Shown: positions 43,266-54,811 of the stretch, in pieces
Layout of the letters: the number at the start of each line of letters is the position of its first letter
How positions within the stretch are numbered: the stretch's first letter is position 1
NCBI RefSeq assembly: GCF_000299575.1
Contig: NZ_AMGO01000046.1
Location: 124,001-188,000 of the forward strand
Length of the DNA: 64,000 nt
Direction: 5' to 3'
Source: Oceaniovalibus guishaninsula JLT2003
GTDB lineage: Bacteria > Pseudomonadota > Alphaproteobacteria > Rhodobacterales > Rhodobacteraceae
Notes under the pieces: generated by a model
Seen by the model: only the letters and a program-made list of their open reading frames with translations
Databases searched by the model: none
What the model was told of the DNA's origin: nothing
Made by a program: the position numbers and the translations under genes

Positions 43266-43295
43266 CGCCGCCCCGCAGGCCCCATTCAAAACACC

Positions 43296-43320
43296 GGCGC
43301 CGCGGGCAAGCCGCGGCGTC
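43296..43320. terminator. Terminator between converging genes
   Basis: GGCGCCGCGG (43296-43305) and CCGCGGCGTC (43311-43320) form a 10-bp stem with a 5-nt loop (one G-T pair). In minus-strand sense it is followed by GGTGTTTTGAA, a short T-run, so it can end the DUF6280 transcript. It may also serve the PopZ-like gene on the plus strand. Confidence 0.6.
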
Positions 43321-43343
43321 CGGTCGTCGAAAGCCCTTGAGAA

Positions 43344-43661
43344 TCAGGCGGCTTCGGCCTGTGCGGCGTTGCGGCGTTCGCTTTCCTCGCGGCTGAGCGC
43401 GACCGAGGTGCGCACGCCCTTGGACACGAATTCCATCAGCCCGTTCACCACGCGCTCGTTCGGGTCGATCCCGGCGCAGCTCAGCACTTCGCGGCCGTCG
43501 CGGGATCTGGCCCAGCGGGCGATCTGCTCGGGTCCGTTACCGTATTTCTTGTCGTCGGCAATCGCATCGTCCAGAGCGGCCAGCACCACCGCGGCAAAGA
43601 GTTTGCGCGCGCGGTTGCCCTGCTCGTGGTTGAATGCGGTCCCATCAACGAAATCAGACAT
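43344..43661 (-). CDS. DUF6280 family protein
   Basis: A small soluble protein of 105 residues, strongly conserved in Rhodobacterales as I recall it: MSDFVDGTAFNHEQGNRARKLF, YGNGPEQIARWARSRDGREVLSCAG, and a C-terminal VALSREESERRNAAQAEAA. No known function, signal peptide or membrane segment. The start at 43661 has AAGGAA 7 nt upstream. It converges on the PopZ-like gene, with a terminator between, and is divergent from efp. Confidence 0.75.
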   Translation of the reverse strand: MSDFVDGTAFNHEQGNRARKLFAAVVLAALDDAIADDKKYGNGPEQIARWARSRDGREVLSCAGIDPNERVVNGLMEFVSKGVRTSVALSREESERRNAAQAEAA

Positions 43662-43972
43662 TCGTCGTTCCTTGTGTTCCGGTCGGTTGAGCCGCTTATG
43701 GACTGCCCGACCGCGATTCTGGTCCGCCCTTTCGGAATGGCGCCGTTGCGCCCGGCGCATGGCTGGCACGAAGGACACCCCGAAATGAAGGCCCTCGGCC
43801 CCGGCTGTTTCCATATCTAGCGGTGCCGGGCGATCCTGCAAGGGCGCCGTCCGCCCGACCCTTCGCGTCGTCGTGCCGGGGCGGGCGTTTCGCGCTTGCG
43901 TTCGGTGGCTTGCCAGTGCAGCGCCCGAAAGCTAGGACAGCGGCCTGTTCGGTTTTCTGCAAGGACCATGGA
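43662..43972. other. Intergenic region of 311 bp between the DUF6280 gene and efp
   Basis: No gene is supported here. Short open frames exist on the plus strand (one of 64 codons, 43626-43820) but have no ribosome-binding site or coding-like pattern. The stretch must contain the divergent promoters for the DUF6280 gene and efp. I see no clear -35/-10 pair. AAGGA, the efp ribosome-binding site, is at 43961-43965. Confidence 0.5.
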
Positions 43973-44536
43973 ATGCCCAAGATCAACGGCAACGAAATCC
44001 GGCCCGGCAACGTGCTGGAACATGACGGGCATCTGTGGTCCGCGGTCAAGGTCGATCACGTCAAGCCCGGCAAGGGCGGCGCCTTCGCCCAGGTCGAGCT
44101 GCGCAACCTGCGCAACGGCAGCAAGCTGAACGAACGGTTCCGGTCGGCCGACAAGGTGGAACGCGTGCGTCTGGACCAGAAGGACCAGCAGTTCCTTTAC
44201 GAAACCGACGGGATGCTGGTGTTCATGGACAGCGAGACGTTCGAGCAGATCGAACTGCCCGCCGAAATCCTGGGCGAGCGGCGTCCGTTCCTTCAGGACG
44301 GCATGACGGTGCATATCGAGTATTACGAAAGCGAGGCGCTGAACGCGACGCTGCCGCAGAAGGTGGTGTGCAAGGTCGTCGAGACCGAGCCGGTGGTGAA
44401 GGGCCAGACCGCGGCCAACAGCTTCAAACCCGCGATCCTGGATAACGGCGTCAAGGTCATGGTGCCGCCTTTCGTGGGGCCGGACGAGGATATCGTCGTC
44501 AACACCGAAACGATGGAATATTCCGAACGCGCCTGA
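43973..44536 (+). CDS. efp: Elongation factor P
   Basis: A 187-residue translation factor that relieves ribosome stalling at polyproline stretches. The three-domain order is intact: KOW-like N-domain ([15 protein letters not shown]), the modification loop KPGKGGA with Lys34 at the tip, then the OB domain ending [13 protein letters not shown]. Lys34 is the residue that is beta-lysylated in bacteria with EpmA/EpmB; those enzymes are not in this window. ATG at 43973 has AAGGA 8 nt upstream. Confidence 0.95.
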   Translation: MPKINGNEIRPGNVLEHDGHLWSAVKVDHVKPGKGGAFAQVELRNLRNGSKLNERFRSADKVERVRLDQKDQQFLYETDGMLVFMDSETFEQIELPAEILGERRPFLQDGMTVHIEYYESEALNATLPQKVVCKVVETEPVVKGQTAANSFKPAILDNGVKVMVPPFVGPDEDIVVNTETMEYSERA

Positions 44537-44554
44537 TCGCGCCCGGTCCGGCGG

Positions 44555-45288
44555 TCAGAAACGCCGGACATCCCCCACGGCCGCCTCGCCTGCGCGCATG
44601 TCGTCCGTCACGCGGTCGAAGCGCAGATAGGCGATGGCGCGGTCCCCAGACCGGGTGTGCAGCGTTCCCGCCGGCTTGTCCCCGGCCATGATCGGGGTTC
44701 CGGGGGCGGCATCGCCCGTGACGGCGACGGTCGCCAGCCCCTTGCGCAGGTCGGTCTTGTGCTTCATGCGCGCGACGATTTCCTGCCCGACATAGCATCC
44801 CTTGCGAAAATCTACGCCGTTCAGGCGCTCGAACCCCGCTTCCAGAAGATAGGTGTCGTCAGGGATCAGCTCGATCCCCGCCTGCGGGATGCAGTGGGCG
44901 ACGCGGACCGCATCCCAATCGGTGCCGTCCTCGCCGTCGCTGCCGTAAAGCCGCCAGCCGAGGTCGGGATGCCGCGGATCGGGCAGGGCGCCCTCGGGGG
45001 CGGGTCCGGTGCCGCAGGCGACCGGCATGTCGGTCACGTCGATGCCGATCTTGCGGCGCAGGCGATACATCGTCAGCCGTGCTGCCAGCGCGTCGGCCTG
45101 GCCCGCATCGGCGTCGATCAGAGTCCTGTCGTCCCGGTTCAGCACGAAGAAATCGGCCAGATACTTGCCCTGCGGCGTCAGCAGCGCGGCATAAATCAGC
45201 CGATCCCTGGGGGTGACATCGTTCGTGACCAGATCCTGAAGAAAGGCGATCCGGTCGTCGCCCGAAAGCGACAGGATGGTGCGGGCGT

Positions 45289-45292
<4 letters not shown>
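44555..45292 (-). CDS. ygfZ: Folate-binding YgfZ/IBA57-family Fe-S maturation protein
   Basis: A 245-residue GcvT-like protein that binds tetrahydrofolate and helps repair or assemble Fe-S clusters. The diagnostic motif KGCYVGQEIVARM is present. The opening ILSLSGDDRIAFLQDLVTND is typical. ATG at 45292 is chosen over a start 4 codons upstream because it has GGAGG nearby and forms an ATGA overlap with the ABC exporter stop (45289-45292). Confidence 0.9.
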
Positions 45293-47070
<1,778 letters not shown>

Positions 47071-47185
47071 CGCCGCCAGCCCTAGCGCGAAGGCGGGCCG
47101 AGGGAAAGCCGCCCGGCCCCGGCGGCCGATTGACGGCCCCGCCGCGCCGATCTAGGCCGGCGCGATCCCTTTCGGACAGAGCGCC

Positions 47186-48379
47186 ATGACCCTTGCCAAC
47201 GGACGCCGCCTTCTTGCCATACCGGGCCCTTCGGCGGTGCCCGATGCCGTGCTGCGCGCCATGCACCGCGCCGCGCCCGACATCTATCAGGGCGAACTGC
47301 CCGACATGATGCCCGGCCTTGTAACCGATCTTCGGGCGGTGGCGCGAACGGCGGGGCATGTCGCGATCTATATCGCCAACGGCCACGGGGCCTGGGAAGC
47401 GGCGCTCGCCAATGTGCTGGCTCCCGGCGATGCCGTGCTGGTGCCGGCCACGGGCCGGTTCGGGCATGGCTGGGCCGAGATGGCGGCCGGACTGGGGGCC
47501 GCGCCCGAGGTACTGGATTTCGGCAAGCGCAGCGCCATCGACCCCGCGCAAGTGGCCCTGCGGCTGTCGCAGGACCGCGCGCACCGGATCAGGGCGGTGC
47601 TGGCGGTGCATGTCGATACCTCGACCGGGGTGCGCAACGACATCGCCGCCTTGCGCGCGGTGCTGGACGATCTGGGCCATCCCGCGCTGCTGATGGTCGA
47701 TTGCATCGCCAGCCTCGGCAGCGACCCGTTCGAGATGGATGGCTGGGGCGCCGATGTCGTCGTCACCGCCAGCCAGAAGGGGTTGATGACGCCGCCGGGG
47801 CTGGGACTGGTGTTCTTCAACGACCGCGCGGATGCCCGGCGCGGCGATCTGCGCGTCAGCCGTTACTGGGATTGGCGTCCGCGCGCCCGGCCCGAGCAGT
47901 TCTATCAGTATTTCGGCGGCACCGCGCCGACGCATCACCTTTACGGTCTGCGCGCCGCGCTGGACCTGATGATGGCCGAGGGGGTGGAGGCGATCTGGCA
48001 GCGCCACGCCGTTCTGGCCCGCGCGGTCTGGGCGGCGTTCGATGCCTGGGGCCAAGGCGGGCCGCTGGAACTGAACGTGCCCGATCCCGGCCAGCGCAGC
48101 CATGCCGTGACGGCGGTGCGCACCGGCGGCGATCTGGGGGCGCGGCTGCGGCAATGGACGGACGAGCGGGCCGGCGTGACCTTGGGCATCGGTCTGGGCA
48201 TGGTGCCGCCCGGCGATCCGGGGGCGGGCGGCTTTTTCCGCATCGGGCATATGGGTCACGTGAACGCGCATATGGTGCTGGGAACGCTGGGCGCGATCCA
48301 GGCGGGACTGGTCGCGCTGGACATCCCGCACGGACAGGGCGCGCTGGAGGCGGCGGCGCAGGTCTGCGCCACGGCCTGA
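47186..48379 (+). CDS. Class V aminotransferase, glyoxylate-type (serine/alanine/aspartate-glyoxylate)
   Basis: A 397-residue PLP enzyme. The start LLAIPGPSAVPDAVL and the PLP Lys in VVVTASQKGLMTPPGLG are the pattern of serine-, alanine- or aspartate-glyoxylate aminotransferases. GPSAVP replaces the more common GPTNVP, and GGTAPTHHLYGLRAAL is at the C-terminal domain border. The amino donor cannot be decided; serine is plausible given serC-serA in the same window, but they are 23 kb away. It is divergent from the ABC exporter (115 bp) and converges on the hisC-like gene with one base between. Confidence 0.82.
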   Translation: MTLANGRRLLAIPGPSAVPDAVLRAMHRAAPDIYQGELPDMMPGLVTDLRAVARTAGHVAIYIANGHGAWEAALANVLAPGDAVLVPATGRFGHGWAEMAAGLGAAPEVLDFGKRSAIDPAQVALRLSQDRAHRIRAVLAVHVDTSTGVRNDIAALRAVLDDLGHPALLMVDCIASLGSDPFEMDGWGADVVVTASQKGLMTPPGLGLVFFNDRADARRGDLRVSRYWDWRPRARPEQFYQYFGGTAPTHHLYGLRAALDLMMAEGVEAIWQRHAVLARAVWAAFDAWGQGGPLELNVPDPGQRSHAVTAVRTGGDLGARLRQWTDERAGVTLGIGLGMVPPGDPGAGGFFRIGHMGHVNAHMVLGTLGAIQAGLVALDIPHGQGALEAAAQVCATA

Positions 48380-48380
48380 T

Positions 48381-49463
48381 TCAGCCCAGCAGGGCGCGTT
48401 CCAGCAGCGCCATGTCGGCCTCGGGGCCGCAGCTGATCCGCACGAGGCGATCCAGCGGCGGGGTGCCGGGACGGCGCGCGAAGATGCCGGCCGCCTCGAG
48501 GCAATCCATCACCTGACCCGCGCGCGCCGCATCGCCGCAATCGCAGGCGACGAAGTTGGTGACGGAGGGCAGCGGCGTCATCCCGGCCCGTTCCGCGATA
48601 TCGGCGATGCGGTCGCGGCTGGCGGCGATGCGGGTCTGCACCTCGGCCAGCCAGGCGTCATCGGCAAGGGCCGCCAGCGCCGCGTCCTGGGACATGCGCG
48701 CGACGCCGAAATGGTTGCGCACCCGGTCGAAGGCCGCGATCAGCGGCTTCGGCCCGATCGCATAACCGATCCGCAGCCCTGCCAACCCGTAAGCCTTGGA
48801 AAACGTGCGCATCCTGATGACGCGGGGATCGTCGGGGACGATACACGGATGCGGCGTTCCAGCATCGCAGCCCAGATAGGCTTCGTCGAGGATCAGCAGC
48901 GCGCCGTCGGGCACCGCTGCGACCATCCGCTCGACCGTGGCGGCATCGTGGACGCTGCCGGTGGGGTTGTCGGGGTTGGCGAGGTAGATCAGCCGCGCGC
49001 CGGTTTCGGCCGCGCGGGCGATCAGCGCCTGCGGATCTTCCTTGTCGTCGCGGTAAGGCACCTTGGACAGCGTGCCGCCATAGCCCGTGACGTGATAGTC
49101 GAAGGTCGGATAGGCGCCCGAGGATGTGACGACCGTGGTTCCCGGCGCGACCGTCAGGCGCACCAGCCAGCCCAGCAGCCCGTCGATGCCTTCGCCCACG
49201 ACGATATGTTCGGCGTCCAGCCCGTGATGCGCGGCAAGCGCGGTTTTCAGCTCATGGCATTCGGGGTCGGGATACATCCAGGCGTCGGGGGCCGCTTTCT
49301 GCAACGCCTCCAACGCCTGGGGCGACGGGCCGAAGCCGTTTTCGTTCGCCCCCAGCCGTGCGGCGAAGGGCGCGCCGCGCCGCCGTTCCAGCGTTTCGGG
49401 ACCGACGAAGGGCACCGTGGCGGGCAGGGCGGCGGCCAGCGGGGTCAGGCGCGGATCGGTCAT
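48381..49463 (-). CDS. Histidinol-phosphate aminotransferase-like class I/II aminotransferase
   Basis: A 360-residue PLP enzyme of the HisC type. Motifs: [14 protein letters not shown] near the N-terminus, [22 protein letters not shown], and the PLP Lys in [20 protein letters not shown]. HisC paralogs in alphaproteobacteria often act on aromatic amino acids; no his gene is near. It overlaps valS by ATGA (49460-49463), so it may be co-translated with it. Confidence 0.82.
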   Translation of the reverse strand: MTDPRLTPLAAALPATVPFVGPETLERRRGAPFAARLGANENGFGPSPQALEALQKAAPDAWMYPDPECHELKTALAAHHGLDAEHIVVGEGIDGLLGWLVRLTVAPGTTVVTSSGAYPTFDYHVTGYGGTLSKVPYRDDKEDPQALIARAAETGARLIYLANPDNPTGSVHDAATVERMVAAVPDGALLILDEAYLGCDAGTPHPCIVPDDPRVIRMRTFSKAYGLAGLRIGYAIGPKPLIAAFDRVRNHFGVARMSQDAALAALADDAWLAEVQTRIAASRDRIADIAERAGMTPLPSVTNFVACDCGDAARAGQVMDCLEAAGIFARRPGTPPLDRLVRISCGPEADMALLERALLG

Positions 49464-52400
49464 GCCAGTTCCGCCAGACGGGCCTGCGCGGCCTTCAGAC
49501 GGTCCTGTTCGGCGGACTTTTCGGCCAGAAGCGCCTCGGTCTCGGCCACGATCTCGGGCGGGGCGCTGTCGCGGAATCTGGGGTTGCGAAGGCGGCCGGA
49601 CAGGCCGGCGATGTCCTTGTCGAGCTTGCCCATCGCCTTTTGCAGCCGGTCGCTTTCTGCGGCGACGTCGATGATCCCTTCAAGCGGCAGCGCGAACGTG
49701 CCGCCGCGCACGGGGATGGTGACGGCGCCCTTGGGGGGCTTGGCCACCGTTTCCAACGACTCGATCCGCGCAAGGCGTTGAATAAGCGCGGCATTCCTGT
49801 TCCATGTCGCTTCGCCGGCATTGTCCAGTTCCAGCACCAGCAGCGGAATTTGCAGCGCCGCGGGCACGTTGACCTCGCCCCGCGCGGACCGGACAGCCTC
49901 GATCAGGGCGATCACCCAGGTCATCTCGGCGTCGGCTTCGGGGTCGGAAACGGCGTCGTCGTATTCGGGCCAGTCGGCGTGGATCAGCAGGGTGGGGCGG
50001 GGGTGCTGGCCCCACAGATCCTCGGTCACGAAGGGCATGAAGGGGTGCAGCAGGATCAGGCACTGGTCCAACACCCAGGCCAAAGTGGCGCGGGTTTCAG
50101 CCTTTTCGGCGTCGGATCCGTCCATCAGAAGCGGTTTCGACAGTTCCAGATACCAGTCGCAGACCCGGCCCCAGACGAAGGAATAGAGCGCGTTCGCCGC
50201 CGCGTCGAAGCGGTAGGCGGACAGCGCCGCATCGACCTCGGCGTGGACGCGGGCGGTTTCGCCGACGATCCAGCGGTTCACCGGGGCGGTCGAGTTGTAC
50301 AATTCGTACATTTCAGCGCCCGAATTGTACAAGTCGGGTGTCGCGCCATTCATTTCGGCAAAGCGGAAGGCGTTCCACAGCTTCGTCCCGAAATTGCGAT
50401 AGCCGGCGATGCGGTCCTTCGACAGTTTCAGGTCGCGTCCCATGGCCGCCATCGCCGCCAGCGTGAAGCGCACGGCGTCGGCGCCGTATTCGTCGATCAG
50501 GTCCAGCGGGTCGAGCACGTTGCCGAGGCTCTTGGACATCTTCTTGCCCTTTTCGTCGCGGACAAGGGCGTGGACATAGACATCGCGGAAGGGCGCCCGA
50601 CCGACGACCTCGAGCTGCATCATCATCATCCGGGCGACCCAGAAGAAAATGATGTCATGCCCGGTGACGAGGGCCGAGGTCGGGAAATAGCGGCGCAGTT
50701 CGGGGGTGTCTTCGGGCCAGCCGAGCGTGCCGATGGGCCAGAGACCGGAGGAGAACCAGGTGTCGAGGACGTCGGGGTCGCGCCAGACGGGCATCTCCTC
50801 GTGCATCCGAGGCCCGTCAGTGATGTCATGCGCCGCGCGCTCGTCTGCAACCAGCACCGCATTTCGACCATAATATGTGCTTGCCATTTCCAGAGCTTGT
50901 GCTTCGCTGGTCGCACAAAATCTTACAGTCTCGCCATTCGTCCAACTTATAACCTTCATACCGGGAACGGCTTCCCACTTTGGCCCATACCACACCGGGA
51001 TCCGGTGCCCCCACCAGAGCTGGCGGGAGATGCACCAGGGTTCGATGTTTTCCAGCCAGTGGAAATACACCTTTTCGTCCCGCTCGGGCAGGATGCGGAC
51101 ATCGCCGTTGCGCACGGCGTCGATGGCGGGCTGGACGATGCGGGCGGTATCGACGAACCACTGGTCGGTCAGCATCGGTTCGATCACCACCTTCGAGCGG
51201 TCGCCGATGGGCTGCATGATCTTCTTCGGCTCGACCAGCGGCACCAGTTCGGCGCTGCGCGTCTCGCCGCCTTCCTCGGGGGCGAGCGGGGTGCGGGCGG
51301 CGCGGCCGAGGCGGGGGTCGGTTTCCGGCACCATGACGGCCAGCCCCTCGGTGGTGATTTCGTCCACCACGCGGCGCCGCGCCTCCAGACGGTCGAGGCC
51401 GCGCAGATGGTCGGGGACGAGGTTGATCTCGCCGACATCGCCGGGTTCGGCCCCTTCGGCGATGGCCTGCGCGCGGGCGGCGGATGCGTCGTAGGACAGC
51501 CCGTCGGCGCGCATCGCGCCCTTGGTGTCCATCAGGACGTAAAGCGGGATGCCGTTGCGCTGCGCCACGGCATAGTCGTTGAAGTCGTGTGCGCCGGTGA
51601 TCTTGACCGCGCCCGACCCGAAGGCCGGGTCGGGATAGTCATCGGTGATGATCGGGATCTGGCGGCGATGCTCCTTCGGGCCGACGGGGATTTCGCAGAG
51701 TTTCCCGACGATCGGCGCATAGCGTTCGTCGGACGGATGAACCGCCACGGCGCCGTCGCCCAGCATGGTTTCGGGGCGGGTCGTGGCGATGGAAATCCAG
51801 TCGCGTGTTTCGCGGAAGGTGACGTTTCCGTCCTCGTCCTTCTCGACGTATTCATAGGTTTCGCCGCCCGCCAGCGGATAGCGGAAGTGCCACATGTGGC
51901 CGTCCACTTCGGTGGATTCGACTTCGAGATCGCTGATCGCGGTCTCGAAATGCGGATCCCAATTCACGAGGCGTTTACCCCTGTAGATTATCTTCTTGTC
52001 ATAAAGATCGACGAACACCTTAAGGACGGCATCGTGAAAGCCCGCATCCATCGTGAAGGCCGTGCGCGACCAGTCGCAGGACGCGCCGAGGCGCTTCAAC
52101 TGGCCAAGGATCGTGCCTTCGCTGCGTTCCTTCTGCTGCCATACGCGCTGTTCGAACGCCTCGCGGCCCATTTCGCGGCGGGACGGTTCGCCGTTGGCGG
52201 CCATGTCGCGTTCCGTCACCATCTGCGTGGCGATGCCCGCATGATCGGTGCCGGGCTGCCAGAGGGTGTCGAAGCCGCGCATCCTGTGCCAGCGCACCAG
52301 GATGTCCTGCAAGGTGTTGTTGAAGGCGTGCCCCATATGCAGGCTGCCCGTGACGTTGGGCGGCGGGATCATGATGCTGAAAGGCGGCTTGCCGGGCTTC

Positions 52401-52489
52401 GCGTTGGCCCCGGCGGCAAAGGCGTTCGCGGCTTCCCATGCCGCATAGATCCGCGCCTCGGCCTCGGTTGGGTTGAAGGTCTTGTCCAT
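49460..52489 (-). CDS. valS: Valyl-tRNA synthetase
   Basis: A 1009-residue class Ia synthetase charging tRNA-Val. The HIGH motif is in [22 protein letters not shown] in [13 protein letters not shown] (about residue 649), and a C-terminal coiled coil ends the protein. Two oddities: residues about 718-733 ([12 protein letters not shown]) are encoded by an in-frame GTAC palindrome, and residues about 510-543 by a stretch of much lower GC (50861-50960). Apart from this the motifs are normal. GAGGGA lies 8 nt before ATG 52489. It is divergent from nothing; metF lies upstream on the same strand, 92 bp away. Confidence 0.95.
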   Translation of the reverse strand: MDKTFNPTEAEARIYAAWEAANAFAAGANAKPGKPPFSIMIPPPNVTGSLHMGHAFNNTLQDILVRWHRMRGFDTLWQPGTDHAGIATQMVTERDMAANGEPSRREMGREAFEQRVWQQKERSEGTILGQLKRLGASCDWSRTAFTMDAGFHDAVLKVFVDLYDKKIIYRGKRLVNWDPHFETAISDLEVESTEVDGHMWHFRYPLAGGETYEYVEKDEDGNVTFRETRDWISIATTRPETMLGDGAVAVHPSDERYAPIVGKLCEIPVGPKEHRRQIPIITDDYPDPAFGSGAVKITGAHDFNDYAVAQRNGIPLYVLMDTKGAMRADGLSYDASAARAQAIAEGAEPGDVGEINLVPDHLRGLDRLEARRRVVDEITTEGLAVMVPETDPRLGRAARTPLAPEEGGETRSAELVPLVEPKKIMQPIGDRSKVVIEPMLTDQWFVDTARIVQPAIDAVRNGDVRILPERDEKVYFHWLENIEPWCISRQLWWGHRIPVWYGPKWEAVPGMKVISWTNGETVRFCATSEAQALEMASTYYGRNAVLVADERAAHDITDGPRMHEEMPVWRDPDVLDTWFSSGLWPIGTLGWPEDTPELRRYFPTSALVTGHDIIFFWVARMMMMQLEVVGRAPFRDVYVHALVRDEKGKKMSKSLGNVLDPLDLIDEYGADAVRFTLAAMAAMGRDLKLSKDRIAGYRNFGTKLWNAFRFAEMNGATPDLYNSGAEMYELYNSTAPVNRWIVGETARVHAEVDAALSAYRFDAAANALYSFVWGRVCDWYLELSKPLLMDGSDAEKAETRATLAWVLDQCLILLHPFMPFVTEDLWGQHPRPTLLIHADWPEYDDAVSDPEADAEMTWVIALIEAVRSARGEVNVPAALQIPLLVLELDNAGEATWNRNAALIQRLARIESLETVAKPPKGAVTIPVRGGTFALPLEGIIDVAAESDRLQKAMGKLDKDIAGLSGRLRNPRFRDSAPPEIVAETEALLAEKSAEQDRLKAAQARLAELA
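50291..50336. repeat. GTAC triple-core palindromic repeat, copy B (inside valS)
   Basis: Inverted repeat CGAGTTGTACAATTCG (50291-50306) and CGAATTGTACAAGTCG (50321-50336), one mismatch, 14-nt loop. GTAC cores start at 50297, 50306 and 50327, the same spacing (9 and 21) as copy A at 23471-23504. By hand alignment 27 of 34 bases match copy A with no gap. It is translated as part of valS. Confidence 0.8.
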
Positions 52490-52581
52490 GTCCGTATCCC
52501 TCGCGGCGTCGGGCGTCCTGCATCGCCCGCCTGATTAGAGATTAAGGCGGGCGAGGGGAAGGCCGGCGGGATGCGGGGCGG

Positions 52582-53445
52582 TCAGGCCACCCGTTCAAGC
52601 CCGCCCTGCGGCACGACGCCCAGGGCACGGGCCACGTCGCGCGTCAGGTGCGGCTTGTTCAGGGTGTAGAAATGCAGATCCTCGACGCCGCCCTCGACCA
52701 GGCGGGTGCATAGATCGGTGCACAGGCGCGTGGCCAGCGCGTCGGATCCGCCGTTCTGTCCGGCGGTGGCGAAGGCGTCGTCCAGCCAGGCGGGCACCGG
52801 CGTGCCGCAGCGTTCGGCGAACCGGCGCACGCCTTTCCAGCTTTCGATGGGCAGGATGCCCGGAACGATGGGCCGGTCGATGCCGGCGGCGGCGCAGCGG
52901 TCGCGGAAGCGGAAGAAGGTGTCGGCGTCGAAGAAGAATTGCGTGATCGCCGAGGACGCCCCGGCATCCAGCTTGCGCCGGAGCCAGTCGACATCGGACG
53001 TGTCGGTCGCGGCGTCGGGATGCCGGTCGGGATAGGCACCGACGCGGATGGTGAAGCGCCCGGTGGCGGCCAGCGCCGCGATCAGCTCGCCCGTATCGGC
53101 GAAGCCGCCGGGATGGGGCGCGAACCTGCGGCCATCGGGCGGATCGCCGCGCAGCGCCACGATGTCGGTGATGCCCGCATCGGCATAGCTGTCGGCGATG
53201 GCCAGCGTTTCGTCGCGCGTGGCCTCGACGCAGGTGAGATGCGCGGCGACGCGCAGGCCGGTGCGCTTGTTGATCGTCGTCACCGCGTCATGCGTCAGGT
53301 CGCGCGTGGTCCCGCCCGCGCCGTAGGTGACGCTGACGAATTCGGGACGCAGGGGCGCCAGCGTGCGGATCGTCTCCCACAGGCGGAAAGACGCGTCGAG
53401 CGATTTGGGCGGGAAGAATTCGAACGAGATGCGGGGCGGTGTCAT
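52582..53445 (-). CDS. metF: 5,10-methylenetetrahydrofolate reductase
   Basis: A 287-residue FAD enzyme that makes 5-methyltetrahydrofolate for methionine synthesis. Motifs: ISFEFFPPKS (catalytic Glu9), SVTYGAGG, VAAHLTCVEAT, VALRGDPPDG, and GAYPDRHPDA. Length and the absence of a regulatory C-terminus fit bacterial MetF. It is divergent from the MetR-like regulator, and a perfect MetR consensus lies between them. CAGGAA lies 9 nt before the ATG. Confidence 0.95.
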   Translation of the reverse strand: MTPPRISFEFFPPKSLDASFRLWETIRTLAPLRPEFVSVTYGAGGTTRDLTHDAVTTINKRTGLRVAAHLTCVEATRDETLAIADSYADAGITDIVALRGDPPDGRRFAPHPGGFADTGELIAALAATGRFTIRVGAYPDRHPDAATDTSDVDWLRRKLDAGASSAITQFFFDADTFFRFRDRCAAAGIDRPIVPGILPIESWKGVRRFAERCGTPVPAWLDDAFATAGQNGGSDALATRLCTDLCTRLVEGGVEDLHFYTLNKPHLTRDVARALGVVPQGGLERVA

Positions 53446-53492
53446 CGTGCATTCCTGTAAAACCGGGTTGCCTTGTGGCACGGGCGATGATT

Positions 53493-53505
53493 TGAAGCAA
53501 ATTCA
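53493..53505. promoter_or_regulatory. MetR operator between metF and metR
   Basis: TGAAGCAAATTCA matches the MetR consensus TGAA-N5-TTCA exactly. It lies in the 89-bp divergent region, 48 bp from the metF start and 30 bp from the metR start, well placed to control both. In other proteobacteria MetR uses homocysteine as co-activator. Confidence 0.75.
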
Positions 53506-53534
53506 TAATCCTCAAGAAGAACATGAGGCGCGCC

Positions 53535-54446
53535 ATGAATATCGAGTTTCGCCACCTTCGCACCGTCAAGGCCATCCACGAGGCGGGCGGCTTGGGGCGG
53601 GCGGCGGCGCGGCTGAACATCACCCAATCCGCGCTGAGCCATCAGATCAAGGGGCTGGAGGATCAGGCCGGGGTCGCGCTGTTCGTGCGGCGCAGCAAGC
53701 CGATGACGCTGTCGGCGGCGGGGCTGAAGCTGCTGCGCGCGGCCGAGCGGATCCTGCCCGAGGTCGCCGCGCTGGAGGCCGAGTTCGCGGGTCTGGTCAG
53801 CGGCAGGGCGGGGCGGCTGCATATCGCCATCGAGTGTCATGCCTGTTTCGAGTGGCTGTTCCCGGTGCTGGAGGCGTTCCGCCGCGACTGGCCCGACGTC
53901 GACGTGGACATCCGCCCCGGCCTGGCCTTCGGCGCGCTGCCCGCCTTGCAGCGGCAGGAGGTCGATCTGGTCGTGTCGTCGGATCCCGAAACGCTGCCCG
54001 GCGTCGATTTCACGCCGCTTTTCGACTATGAGCCGGTCTTCGTCGCGTCGTCGCGGCATCCGCTGGCGGCAAAGCCCTTCGTCGTGGCCGAGGATTTCCG
54101 CGACCAGACGCTGATCACCTATCCGGTCGAACGCGCGCGGCTGGACGTGTTCAGCCAGTTGCTGATGCCCGCGGGGGTGGAACCCGCCGAGGTGCGGCAG
54201 GTCGAGCTGACGGCGGTGATCCTGCTGCTGGTCGCGTCACAGCGGGGGGTGGCGGTGCTGCCCGACTGGGTGGTGCGCGACGTGCGGCTGCAATCGGATT
54301 ACGTCACGCGACCGCTGACCAAGGGCGGGCTGACCCGCCGCCTTTATGCCGCGACGCGCAGCGACGAGACGGAAGCGCCGTTCATGGCCGATCTGCTGCG
54401 GCTGACGCAGACGGTGCCGGTAAAACTGCAACGGGGTGCGGCGTAA
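53535..54446 (+). CDS. metR: LysR-family regulator MetR
   Basis: A 303-residue LysR-type regulator. The N-terminal winged helix-turn-helix includes HLRTVKAIHEAGGLGRAAARLNITQSALSHQIKGLE, followed by an effector domain with LHIAIECHACFEWLFPVLEAF, a segment typical of MetR. It is divergent from metF, which is the classical target arrangement. ATG 53535 is used, as the first residues fit; a start four codons upstream lacks a good ribosome-binding site. Confidence 0.92.
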   Translation: MNIEFRHLRTVKAIHEAGGLGRAAARLNITQSALSHQIKGLEDQAGVALFVRRSKPMTLSAAGLKLLRAAERILPEVAALEAEFAGLVSGRAGRLHIAIECHACFEWLFPVLEAFRRDWPDVDVDIRPGLAFGALPALQRQEVDLVVSSDPETLPGVDFTPLFDYEPVFVASSRHPLAAKPFVVAEDFRDQTLITYPVERARLDVFSQLLMPAGVEPAEVRQVELTAVILLLVASQRGVAVLPDWVVRDVRLQSDYVTRPLTKGGLTRRLYAATRSDETEAPFMADLLRLTQTVPVKLQRGAA

Positions 54447-54511
54447 AGACATGCGCCGCGGTCAACCGCCGCTATAGCGGCCCGTCAGCGGCGCGCGAAA
54501 GGTATCAGTCG

Positions 54512-54649
54512 ATGGAAAACGTGCTTGGTGCGGTGATCGACTGGCTGAGCAGACGATTCAGGACCAAGATTTTCGTCATGTATCCCTTGGTCGGAGCCGT
54601 TTTCGCGTTTGGTCTGTGGCTCGTCTATGCGGAATGGAGTTTTCGATAG
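54512..54649 (+). CDS. Small single-span membrane protein (45 residues)
   Basis: A short open frame, unrecognised as a family. It begins MENVLGAVIDWLSRRFRTK, then a single hydrophobic span (IFVMYPLVGAVFAFGLWLVYA) and ends EWSFR. Basic residues before the span predict the N-terminus inside the cytoplasm. AAAGG lies 10 nt before the ATG. Codon use is less GC-rich than neighbours. The stop codon is inside a tandem triple CGATAGG repeat. The amphipathic start plus span resembles other small membrane peptides, but there is no homology evidence here. Confidence 0.5.
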   Translation: MENVLGAVIDWLSRRFRTKIFVMYPLVGAVFAFGLWLVYAEWSFR

Positions 54650-54664
54650 GCGATAGGCGATAGG
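54644..54664. repeat. Three tandem copies of CGATAGG
   Basis: Exact 7-bp unit repeated three times. The first copy contains the TAG stop of the small membrane protein gene. It could have arisen by slippage; copy number might vary between strains. Confidence 0.9.
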
Positions 54665-54811
54665 AATGTTCAGTCCAGCCGGAAGCCTGGTGCGGATGTT
54701 CTCAGGCGTGGGCGAATGTCGGGCGCGACTGGATGAAGGCAGAACGGTCGGCAGGCTTGGCATCCGGGGCGGCGCGCTTTATGCCGCGCGTCTGGCAATC
54801 CGGGGGATCCC

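Noticed and set aside
43626-43820. 64-codon open frame upstream of efp
   Set aside because: No ribosome-binding site; composition and lack of any motif do not support it as a gene.
52490-52581. Riboswitch or T-box leader upstream of valS, or S-box near metF
   Set aside because: The 92-bp gap has no T-box sequence or paired architecture, and the metF region already has a MetR site in 89 bp, too short for a SAM riboswitch.
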